From assembly GCA_028753945.1 (NCBI GenBank), contig JAPNXP010000001.1, forward strand, positions 12,390,501-12,454,500: a stretch of 64,000 nucleotides of DNA. The letters run 5' to 3'. The position numbers were made by a program, and so were the translations under genes. Every line of letters starts with the position of its first letter. Within the stretch, counting starts at the first letter, position 1. Under the pieces are notes generated by a model, which saw nothing but the letters and a program-made list of their open reading frames with translations, ran no database searches and was not told the origin of the DNA. The DNA is from Hexactinellida sp. DTS-2022. Taxonomy: Eukaryota > Porifera > Hexactinellida. Below, in pieces: positions 55,195 through 64,000 of this stretch.

Positions 55195-56264
55195 TATGAG
55201 GACTAGGCGCTCTAGTTGACCCCAACTCATGGGAATGTCATGTGGATGGTTTCGTCCCATTGCAGGGACTCATCACATCAGAAGGGTAACCCTCGACCAC
55301 CATGCGTACTTCCGGCCCTAGTGCCTCGCACTTCCCGTACTACCTATGTGTCCTTTCATTGTACCATCCGTAGTGACGGAGCATACTACAGGTTCCTCAT
55401 GTAGTGTCCCCGTGCTGCCACATACAAGATCCTATCAAAGCCTTGTACTCCTGAAGGTCTGGTGCCCTGTGATACAACCATAGATTTGAACATCCATATT
55501 AGTCAAGAATCGCATTTAATTGCATTTTACGCAAGCTCTATATGTTGGAACCTGCAAGTATATACAAACGATTTTATCTATACTTTCTGACCATTTTAGG
55601 ATCATGGGACCTTAAATTAAATTCAAAATTATCATACGTCAATCTAAATTTCCAAAATGTTTTTAGTAGTAATCACGTTCAAGCATGCGTCGTTATCCAA
55701 CAGAAATCAATCAAATATTTGATGATTCACGAGTCTACAAAAGTAGTAATTATCGAATATATTCATTGTATATTTTGGGAATTATTTCTTTGCACTAAAC
55801 AGCTGTTCGTTCTCGGTTGGATTTGTTCCGAGGATTACAAACAACTACTCTTTGTTCATCAGAGTAATTTTCTTTAATGTTAACTTAATAATAATAATAA
55901 TAATAAATATTTGGTAAAGAAATGATTTAGATCACAATGCATCAAATCAGAACGAGTATTCTCAATTCTTTGTTGTCATCTAAATTCAATTTCATAAATT
56001 TCACGATTAATGTATAGCAATCAAAATTAGATATATAATAATCTCGTATCCAAATTATTATTGATAGTTTTAGGGGCCCACCAAACGTTGCATACCTTAA
56101 AGACCCCGAAATTAGACATCTTGGTGACCAATCTTGGTGTAAATTTTGCACCAAGATTTTTTGGAGTTACACTACGATTCGGGTCGGCCGCGGCCGCTGC
56201 AGTGTTGAGTTACACCAAGGCCGCTGCTGAGTTACACCAAGGTCTCAATGTAAGTATATGATGG
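55195..56264. other. Unassigned intergenic stretch
   Basis: 55200-55450 is richer in G+C than its surroundings and not repeated elsewhere in the window. A 62-codon open frame on the + strand has no recognisable domain. An open frame of 111 codons at 55542-55877 has ordinary AT-rich random character and I do not call it a gene. An (AAT)n run is at 55886-55907. A GGCCGCGGCCGC palindrome occurs at about 56187-56198. Confidence 0.4.
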
Positions 56265-56467
56265 TAGAGCTTTTGTCGAGCACCAAATCCGAAAAATGCA
56301 GTATTAAAACCTTTTCGTTCCGGATATTCGAATGGGAAGAGAGGAATAAATGGAACAAGTGCTGAGACATACGCTAGTTAGATTAAATTGACAACAATAT
56401 TTGTGCCAAAAATATTTTCGAGGAATCAAAAGGGAGCGAACTAAAAAGTTCATTAGCACATATACAA

Positions 56468-56625
56468 CATAGGCGTAGGCTCCGGTAGGGCTGGTAGGGC
56501 CATGGCCCTACCAATAATTGTCTTTTCTTCATAGAAGCTAACACAAATATGCCAAGATGGCCTTACCAATCCTAACAGCCAGCCTATAAGGGCCTACCAA
56601 TCTCCAAAACGAGTCTACGCCCCTG
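56468..56625 (+). mobile_element. CGTAG-ended MITE, ~158 bp
   Basis: Ends CATAGGCGTAGGCTC and GAGTCTACGCCCCTG, imperfect inverted repeats. It is homologous over its length to 59219-59357 in the opposite orientation (ATAGAAGCTAACACAAATAT and CCAGCCTATAAGG shared). The target duplication is not clear. Confidence 0.75.
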
Positions 56626-56674
56626 TTACACTAATTATTGTAATTGGGTAACAGTAGGCACAGCTGCAAACATG

Positions 56675-56830
56675 CATAGCCGTAGACAAGGGGGGGCTTT
56701 GGGGGGCTTAAGCCCCCCCAAAAAAAATCCTATTAATTCAAATTGATCATACTAATTTATAGTTTGATCATAATTTAAAGTCATCCCACACCTCAGCCCC
56801 CCCAAACTAAAAATGTTGTCTACGCCCCTG
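56675..56830. mobile_element. CGTAGAC-ended MITE, 156 bp
   Basis: Ends CATAGCCGTAGACAA and TTGTCTACGCCCCTG, with ACATG on both sides (56670-56674 and 56831-56835), a likely 5-bp target duplication. Interior GGGGGGCTTAAGCCCCCC palindrome and a second C-run near the right end. Related by its ends to the elements at 1079, 56468 and 59219. Confidence 0.78.
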
Positions 56831-58815
56831 ACATGTAATAACAGTTACAGCTAGGGCGTTAGGATCTTTCGAACATCCGATTCGTAAGATCCGTTTTTGA
56901 GAGTTGTCATCGGGTATAGCAGATCCTTATAAACTAGGAACTTGATCGAAGGACCCCCAACGTACGTTAGGGTCCACAACCATTCTGATGAAACCTTTGT
57001 TAAAGAATACAAAATTAAGTAACATCCACAATTTCGTGGACTTAATTCCATCAAAAGTTGGCTAAAACCCAGGAATATTTTTCTTCTTTGTGAAATGAAA
57101 ATAATTGTAACTAATGATTAACAGAGTATCAAGTTTAAGGGCATGTTATCCGCCACAAGACACAAATGCCTGCCTTTAATGAAAGAAATACACAATTAAT
57201 TATGTAACTATAGTCTAAGCTGCCTTATAAGTTGGCCTGGTGGGAATTCTCCATGTGAAGAACGCAAACCGAAATTATCATCAAAAATCAGAAAAACACT
57301 TCTGATATTTTGAAAATACACACAAGTTTAACAATCAAATATTATGTCACGTTTTCTATTGATTCCATTGGTTTAGTTGAAATTGGAGTTAGATTAATCT
57401 TCACACAATTTATGGCTCCTTCTTACTAGGGCCTCGTTCTGATTATGGAATACTGTGTTGCATGTGCCTCGAAGCAGTGGTCCCAAACATGCTTTCATTC
57501 AGATACATCTTTATGCACGCCTAGATTAAGATTCACACGCGCCTAAACATTATATCTTATATATTAAATCACAATGATTTTTTGTTTGTTTGTTCAGAAT
57601 TGATTGAGGAACTGGTAAGAGCTACAGACTTGAAATTTGGCAGGGAGGTAGGGAATAGTGTATCTAGAAACAAGTTCTAATATCTAAGAAAAATATTCAC
57701 ATCTTCCCTTCCCTAAAGGTGACAAAACTTTAGCCTATTAAATTCGAGGGTTTTCCAGTATGGATTAGCAGCTAGCATTTAATTCGTATAAAAGGATTTT
57801 AGTGTCTCTATCAATTGTTAAGTGTGCGTTGTAGAATGCCTATCTGAGACTGTGATTTAATTAGTCGAGAGGAAATTCATTTATCCAATCAGTCATTCTA
57901 ACATTCCATTGTGTCTATTTGATTTTAATACTAATCAATACGATGACTTCTCCACAGCCCAAAGTCAGGGGTCCACAGAATTGTACAGTTCCTTAGGGAT
58001 ATTTAATTAATTTCTATTTGGAGTCGGTTCATTATTATACACGGACATGCGTTAATATCTAGAAAATTGTAAGTTATAATTAGCATAAATATTCAACAAT
58101 ACAGGCGCTGATTAGTATTTCCAAATTTATTTTTTCTGTCCTTATACGTACGTATATACCTATGGCTAGGCCCTAGGGCCCATGGATAAATAGACAGCTT
58201 AGGGGGCACAGCCCTACTCTGAAACAATAGCATTACTGTTATGTGTGTCACTAGCGTTTACCTAAATATTACCTAAATGATTCCCCGTAATATAATGAAC
58301 CTGTGTATAGGGCCTTTGAATTTTAAGTAATGCTAAGGGGTAAGTATTACAGCCCATCCTTTTTTATTATAAAATGACAAAAAGCGTAATGTAGGGAGGG
58401 GATAATTTTGTTAATTTTCGTTACATAACCGACATTTTTATAGACTCCTAGAATCAGTTTGAGCTCAATCATGCACATACATTACTCAATTTGCATTAAG
58501 TCTATTGGAGTATGTATTTAAAAATACAACCGGCATTTAATTTGAAAAGGTATCTGCTTTAAATACAAGCGAGGGCAGTAGGCTCGAGTGCAAGTTGTAA
58601 GAACGCGCGTAGCGCGGGCGAGCAGCTTGTTTGTATAACTTCTCGTAGGTTCTGCTCCTCAATGACATACATAGCCGCATCATAAGTTAAATTGAGAAAC
58701 ATTTTCTTAAACAAGTTCTAGTACATACTAAATGTGTCCATAGTTGTTAATATATATTCAGATTATTTAACGATATGTAATCCGTTGGCTTAAAATAAGT
58801 ATAAATATACTTCAA

Positions 58816-59210
58816 CAGTTGTTCGCATTTAGGTTTTATCGCATCTTTCAGAAGGTGTTGCTCATGCCTTTTTCTTTCTTTCACTTCTCGGTATTTTTCA
58901 ACAAATATTCAATCTCTGTTCTATTATCTTTGACTCGTACTGTGTTCTCAATGTTGTTTACGGTTTTAACATTTCTATTGACTCTCCCTATCTCCATCCC
59001 TCTCATACTAAGGTTGTGATACATCAATATGGGAATCTTATTAACACCTTACTGGGTTGCATCTACTCACTCTCAACTCTATTTCCATTGATGTTAATAA
59101 CATTATTTCCATTGATTCATGAATGCTTTAAGTTTAAGAGATACAAGTATCGTAATGTTGTATACAGATACAATTATGATATTATCCAGCCACTGTTGAG
59201 AAGACAGTAG
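58816..59210 (+). pseudogene. Second truncated copy of the seven-segment gene
   Basis: Matches residues 262-390 of the 8238-9410 protein and ends at the same stop (59208-59210). It shares with the 17258 copy the exact junction that removes the first two thirds. Small insertions and deletions near 58864-58885 shift the frame. The last 63 codons (NLINTLLGCIYSLSTLFPL, then LITLFPLIHECFK) are still open. It has acquired two extra codons (FK) at about 59132. Confidence 0.8.
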
Positions 59211-59218
59211 ATTATTTG

Positions 59219-59357
59219 CAGGGGCGTAGAACGTTTTGGAGATTGATAGGGCCTTATAGGCTGGATGTTAGGATTGGTAGTGGCATATTTGTGTTAGCTT
59301 CTATGGAGAAAATATGGAGAAAAAACTGTACCAGTCCTACTGGGGCCTACGCCTATG
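59219..59357 (-). mobile_element. CGTAG-ended MITE inserted just after the pseudogene stop
   Basis: Begins CAGGGGCGTAGAACG and ends GGCCTACGCCTATG. The other two gene copies read through this place without it (GATTATATTATACTATATTT at 9410 and GATTATATTATTCTATATTT at 17646), so the empty site is seen twice. Inverted relative of 56468-56625. Confidence 0.85.
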
Positions 59358-59516
59358 ATATGAATACTATATTTGTTATTATATTATTTCTGATTGGTTT
59401 CATTTAAAAATGTACTGTGTTCTCTATTCCTCTATTAATTCAGGTATTTCAATTAAATATAATTAGTTGAGAGAGTCAAAACTATAGCCATTGAGAATAT
59501 CATATACTGTCGACAC

Positions 59517-59609
59517 CGCTTAATAGAGTCATCTCGGGACTAGGTTACTTTCACCTGATTAAGCTTGAAAAATCTATTAACCGGTGGCTCTATTAAGCAG
59601 ATGCGACTG
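59517..59609. mobile_element. Pogo-like MITE, copy in block C
   Basis: Counterpart of 9561-9660 and 17799-17898 at the same place. Ends worn (CTGTCGACACCGCTTAAT and AGCAGATGCGACTG). TA on both sides. Confidence 0.75.
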
Positions 59610-59806
59610 TATTTCTAAATACGTTGCAACTTGCAAGTACAGTTTATTGTTACAAAATACTATCCTATATACTAAATCGAAATGTTCGCAATCCTTTTTT
59701 GAGGAGCGAAACAGTGAGCGTGCTCCATAATTGATGAGTGCTCAACTAAGTATTATGCAAAGGTTTACTACAAAGTTGTGAAGTAATATGCAATGAAAAT
59801 TTTAAA

Positions 59807-60345
59807 TCTATACTATTAAAACCATAGACTCCTTTAGATAAGGACTGGAACGTCGCGATCTCGGGGTTTTTAACTTGAGTCTAAGAGGCTCCAATTATAA
59901 AATTGAAAAAGCATTAGGTTTCCGGTTTCCAAATGTGATTTTTGGCATATAGGGGTAACTTTTGGCACCCGTCAACAATTTGAGGTTTTCACTCAAAATT
60001 TCTCACACCTCGACAAGTTATGACGTCATTGTCACATTTCGAGAACCCTGAAAATTAACTTAATCGCATATAATTCGCACCCTCTATGAGATAAAAATCT
60101 GAAAATTTATTAGAATATGCACACTAATGATGCGGACACTTTGGTAACACCAGATCACCAATATGCTTACTCATTATCGCATGATGACGTAATCACTAAA
60201 TTTCACATTGTTAAATTCTACTATTTTAGGCCTATTTACGCTTTATAATCAATATTAGGAGTATATAAACCACACACCAACCGCGAAGCGGTTGGTGTGT
60301 GGTTGTGTTCTGCCGCGAAGCGACCTAGCAAGCGAAGCGCGCTAG
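59807..60345 (+). mobile_element. 539-bp Helitron-like element with empty site
   Basis: Starts TCTATACTATTAAAACC and ends GCGAAGCGCGCTAG. It sits between A and T and has no target duplication, as expected for Helitrons (5'-TC, 3'-CTRR). The matching sequence at about 9887 and 18098 (AAATTTGAAAATTTCTAT) lacks it. Near the 3' end are a 17-bp perfect stem with a GAA loop (60268-60304) and a CTAGC...GCTAG inverted repeat (60325-60345). No Rep/helicase coding, so non-autonomous. 60060-60305 is related to 63775-64000. Confidence 0.72.
60268..60304. repeat. Perfect 17-bp-stem hairpin with GAA triloop
   Basis: Stem AACCACACACCAACCGC and its exact complement close a GAA loop, with the GCGAAGC heptamer at the tip. 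A worn relative lies at about 63960-63996 (ACCGCGAAGCGATTGG). Confidence 0.92.
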
Positions 60346-62700
60346 TTCTATTGAAATGTCGACGAAATCTCCAAATTTCCCATTACGTCAGAAGTGCATC
60401 GTGGTATATTTCCTAATTGTTTGGAATTTCTGGATTAAATTTCCTATGAATTCGATTGTCTTAATTCAACTTAGTTTTTCTAACAGAACAAAAGCATAAC
60501 AAATTAGCATTCGAAATCCAATTGTAATCATATATATATACTAGCCTGGTGCCCGCGCTTCGCCGCGGTATTCAAATTCACGGGATGTCTTATAATGAGT
60601 TTTATGATTTGAAATATGACGGATATCTAATATGACGGATGTGAAATGTGACGAATGTGTAATATGACGGATATGACAGAAGTTAAAAATTTGTAAACAG
60701 TTGTATTAATATTAAGGGGACCATAGGAATGAGACAATTGACAACTCAATGCAAGCTGAAATTTTATTGGTTAAATCATGTCAGCTATAGCAATCTTTCA
60801 TACACAATTGACCCATTGAATTATAGACTAATAAAACTCGAGTCAGAATAATGTGAAAACTCTACAATCTGATAGGTCAAGGTCGGTACCCTCGCAAAGT
60901 GTGAAAAATATGCATGTGGTAAATTGCAAATTATGCATTATATTGACTTTAAAGTATCATATTTGGATTCCTCATACACTAAAACCTAGATTGCACGTTT
61001 GAAATGTTTTTCTAGCAGCACTGTGAACTTTTGATAATTCCCATTGAAATGTATGGGAAGGTGCCAAAAAATCACATATTTTGAGTTAACTTCGCGAGGA
61101 ATGTCAATATCTCTTAAAAACTCCTTATTCAGGGTGGTGGGGTAACTCCTAAGTGACATACAATATTTGGTTCAGATCTGTTGAGAACTCTCAGAGGAGA
61201 TGTGAGGACATACACACATACACACAAACAACTTTATATATATAGATGTATACTCATTTGGTATCATACAGTTTATACATAACTGACAACACTGCCGATA
61301 GCATATCACTGATTGACAATTCGCTCCTAGGGATTCAAACCTGGACCCCACTGGTTGGCTTACAGCGAGCTTCAGACCCCCAGCAAGTGATGCGCTACTT
61401 TTATGGAATGACAACTCCCCTTGTAAGAAATCCTGGATCTGCTGCCCCTGGGTTGATTTTGGATTTAATAGCAACAATGATTAAGTTACCACGAAATTAT
61501 TTCATAATGTTATGCCCACTGTGTTGGATAACAAAGGAAATATATTTAATTGCACACGTTCTTATAAATTCTTATTTACTAGTTTAGATATATGCTTTCA
61601 GTATTGTAATCAACTATACACAGTTTGTGATATCATAAATAGGATGATTTACATTTGGATAGATATAAAATGATAATTTATTATGCTTTCACTTTAATTT
61701 GATTAAGTAATGTGGTTGCTTTGGGTACTTTAAAGTGGGATTTCTTTCAAAAATACTTTAGGATTGTGATTACATTATGTAGACATTACACCTATTACAT
61801 GAATCATTTTGTAATACATTTCACACTATATTGTTATTACCACATAGAGTGTCCCTCTGACTCTCTCCCTTCAATACAGAAATAATGTGAGATACCCCGT
61901 GTGCAATCTTGATGAGAAACAGAGTATATTCTAGACAGATGCCCTGGTATTGAATAACTCTACAAGTCTTGAATACCTATCTAAAGTATATTTATCTATT
62001 TACTTACTTGTAATTTTTAATTTTCAATACTTAACACACTTTCGAGCTCCCTGTGGAGCGGGGTCTCGACCTAAGCCCAGTTGCATGTTGGCCTCCATAA
62101 ATCGGCTCTGAAGGTTGGGATACTCTGCTTTACAATCTGCTTTACACAGCACCTTGATGGGGCCAAGTTAGTGTTGTAAGCTTCGGGAAATTTTACATGG
62201 AAAATTTATTATAATACCTAGTTTTGAAATTTTGATAAACCATATCGATAATGTAGAGTTGTTGCTGTGCGCTTGTTATTTTTCACAAAGATTTTGGTAA
62301 TTTCAAATATAGTTCCTAAGCATAGTTTGAAATTTTTAATCTTTCCAGAAATTTCCATGGAAAACAAATTTTTAGAAATTTTACAACACTAGGCCAAGCC
62401 CGAAATGGCTTAAGCCCTTTGGACTTAAGCCCATTTTGAGAGGGCTTAAATCCGGACTTAAGTCCTCCTTTAATAAAAGGTCTTAAGTCTCTCTTGGACT
62501 TAATCCCTTTATAGATGAGCTTCAAGCCCTTTTCTAGGCACTTATTCAATAAAATACGGTATGGATTTCTAAATAATTAGTGTAAAGACTTAAGTGCGCA
62601 CTTAAGCCCTTCTGATGAGGGATGGACTTGGACTTAAGCCCTTTTGAAAGGGCTTGACTCCATGTCTGAAACTTAGCAGATTGTCTGCTTTACACGTCCA
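60346..62700. other. Non-coding part of block C
   Basis: 60350-60530 continues the match to 9890-10380. 60536-61250 is an insert not found in block A, starting TATATATATACTAGCCTGGT, then GCCCGCGCTTCGCCGCGG, and ending in an ACACAC tract, ACAACTTTATATATATAGATG. It is a repeat of unknown class, with TATGACGGAT repeats at 60618-60675. 61320-62250 matches 10440-11400. 62390-62660 has repeated GGGCTTAAGCCC-type palindromes (GACTTAAGCCCTTTTGA). No gene. Confidence 0.5.
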
Positions 62701-62714
62701 AATGCATCTTAAAT

Positions 62715-63735
62715 ATGCTTCAAGCGTCCGTTAGTCTATCTGGTCTGTGGAAGTATCTTCAATGGAATCCTACAATACATTTTGACTCCACAACAACTTG
62801 GGTATATACACTCTGGCTCAGCTGTTTCTTACGTCATCAGTATGTACTTAATTTCTTTGTTAATATTGATGAACATAGATTCTCTCCTGTGCACATCTCT
62901 TCAGCAGTTGAATTCAAACTGAATTATTAGTGGATGGTCTCATATGCTAAGAACTCAATTCCTGCCATGATACAGACTAATATTAGTGCCATCTTTGTGA
63001 ATATATTGTCCATCCTGTTACAGTACTGTTATTATAAATCTGGACTAACATTAGCAATATATTCTATAATGGTTTCTTTATGATTTGTATATTACCTACT
63101 GATAAAGGGTTACAGTAGCGAAATTTCAGTTCGTGTTAGACTTCTGCTGGGACCAAATGACTCTTCTGGTGCTAGGAAATCTGCTTTATTTGTTATAATA
63201 TTTTGCGAATTGGTAATGATGGTTATCTGCTTTGGAACAATGCTGTTAGCTCAACCTTTACATTAGCTGTTCTCAATATATACATCCACTTTGCTGATGA
63301 ACTCTATTACAGTATATTCTTTCTCCTATTGCTAGTCTCGGTGATATTATGTTCTTAGTACAGTGCATTATGAATTTGTGTTGAATCTTGTTCACTCATG
63401 CTGCCCTTAAGTTCATCTTTTTGTTTGTGTTAGGATTTATACTGGAGTACCTCCTCAGAGATCAAACTCCTCACATGGAAAACACTTTGTATATATTGTG
63501 TACTGGATTGGTTTACACATGTGGCTTTTCATCAGGCTTACCAATATTATTTTCTCGTTCTTGGGGTGCTATCGCGCTTAAAGCTCGTGGGGATATTATC
63601 TCTCCTGAAAGCGGAAGTATAACCGAGTTAGAGACTGCTTCTCCATCTCTTCCAAATTATAGTTTCCTGGAATTGGGAAGAGATGAGATAATAATATATA
63701 CTTTCAGTAGATATACTACAGTACACCCTCGCTAA
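62715..63735 (+). pseudogene. Decaying multi-pass membrane protein gene
   Basis: From 62715 one frame carries membrane-protein-like sequence past several stops: TAG 62928-62930, TGA 63081-63083, TAG 63264-63266 and TAG 63333-63335. Hydrophobic stretches include AIFVNILSILLQYCYY, SALFVIIFCELVMMVICFG and TMLLAQPLH. After a frameshift near 63340-63390 another frame is open to a stop ending at 63735, with KFIFLFVLGFILEYLL, TLYILCTGLVYTCGFSSGLP and a hydrophilic tail. The TAG at 63264 is shared with the block A copy (near 14833). It may be a splice acceptor (TTACATTAG) and not a lesion, so a multi-exon gene cannot be ruled out. No family recognised. Confidence 0.5.
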
Positions 63736-64000
63736 TCCGAACCCCGCTAATCCGAACCCTCGCTAATCCGAACACTCTAAGAGATAAAATCTGAAAATTT
63801 TATAGAACATGGACATTAATGATGCGGACACGTTGGTCACAGCAGATTACCAATATGCATACTCATTATCACATGATTACGTAATCATAAAAGTACACAT
63901 TGTTAAATTTGACATTTTAGGCCTATTTACGCTTTATAATCAATGTTAGAAGTATATAAACCACACATCAACCGCGAAGCGATTGGTATGTGGTTGAGAT
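63720..64000. repeat. CTAATCCGAAC repeats and a worn GAA-loop hairpin
   Basis: ACCCTCGCTAATCCGAAC and variants occur three times at 63722-63775 in the style of a pogo/Tigger terminal repeat, but no partner end lies in the window. 63775-64000 matches 60060-60310, ending with an imperfect copy of the GAA-loop hairpin. The element continues beyond the window. Confidence 0.55.

Larger units (their letters stand above)
56265..58815. other. Upstream flank of block C, with small TIR elements
   Basis: 56265-56410 matches 7745-7900, and 57230-57540 and 58610-58815 match 16760-17257. Two CGTAG-ended MITEs and a diverged GTTCAGAATTGATTG repeat (57555-57860) are inserted. No gene seen. 58590-58625 has an AACGCGCGTAGCGCGGGCGAGC phrase of unknown origin. 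Confidence 0.5.

Noticed and set aside
55542..55877. 111-codon open frame on the plus strand
   Set aside because: No domain, no upstream or downstream signals and AT-rich chance composition. It could be real but nothing supports it.

Overview
This is AT-rich eukaryotic nuclear DNA, almost certainly from an invertebrate animal. The evidence is small phase-1 exons with canonical GT/AG borders, C-type lectin, immunoglobulin (Ig) and fibronectin-III (FN3) modules on a transmembrane receptor, an intronless multi-pass membrane gene, and dense DNA transposons (hAT, pogo/Tc1, Harbinger, Helitron-like). The base composition, very small introns and repeat style suggest a sponge such as a demosponge, but the window alone cannot prove this.

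Layout. 1-7.5 kb holds only mobile elements: a foldback element, several short terminal-inverted-repeat (TIR) elements, a decayed PIF/Harbinger transposase at about 2.3-2.7 kb, and a 2.9-kb composite of minisatellites and mini-hairpins flanked by TA. 7.7-18.4 kb is a duplicated block carrying an intact 390-residue seven-segment membrane protein gene (8238-9410, + strand) and a truncated copy (17258-17645). Nested transposons break it up, including a long-TIR element at 11538-14405 that contains a Tc1-like element. 56.3-63.7 kb is a paralogous block in the same orientation, with a second truncated copy (58816-59210) and a decaying multi-pass membrane gene (62715-63735).

Between these blocks, on the minus strand, lies what I interpret as one 34-kb receptor gene. 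A signal-peptide exon sits at 54293-54356. Two tandem copies of a [C-type lectin - Ig - Cys-less Ig] exon module follow (37557-35298 and 34277-32024). The 3' part carries Ig - Ig - Cys-less Ig - FN3 - transmembrane segment - cytoplasmic tail (22988-20261). All internal introns are phase 1, so any exon can be added or skipped in frame. The summed coding length is 3570 nt (1189 residues plus stop).

The most unusual region is intron 1 of this receptor. A block of about 15 kb (38007-52995) contains 14 copies of a ~115-nt imperfect hairpin and 14 copies of an exact 18-bp palindrome, in units of about 0.85 or 1.2 kb. The sister copy of the module has the uninterrupted site at about 34728, so the array entered or grew at one point after the module duplicated. 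Intron 7 also holds strong foldbacks: a 431-bp near-perfect inverted repeat inside a hAT element with an 8-bp target duplication, a 105-nt hairpin with a GAA loop, and a 64-bp palindrome. If transcribed, the introns of this putative immune-type receptor could be a rich source of double-stranded RNA. That role is inference.
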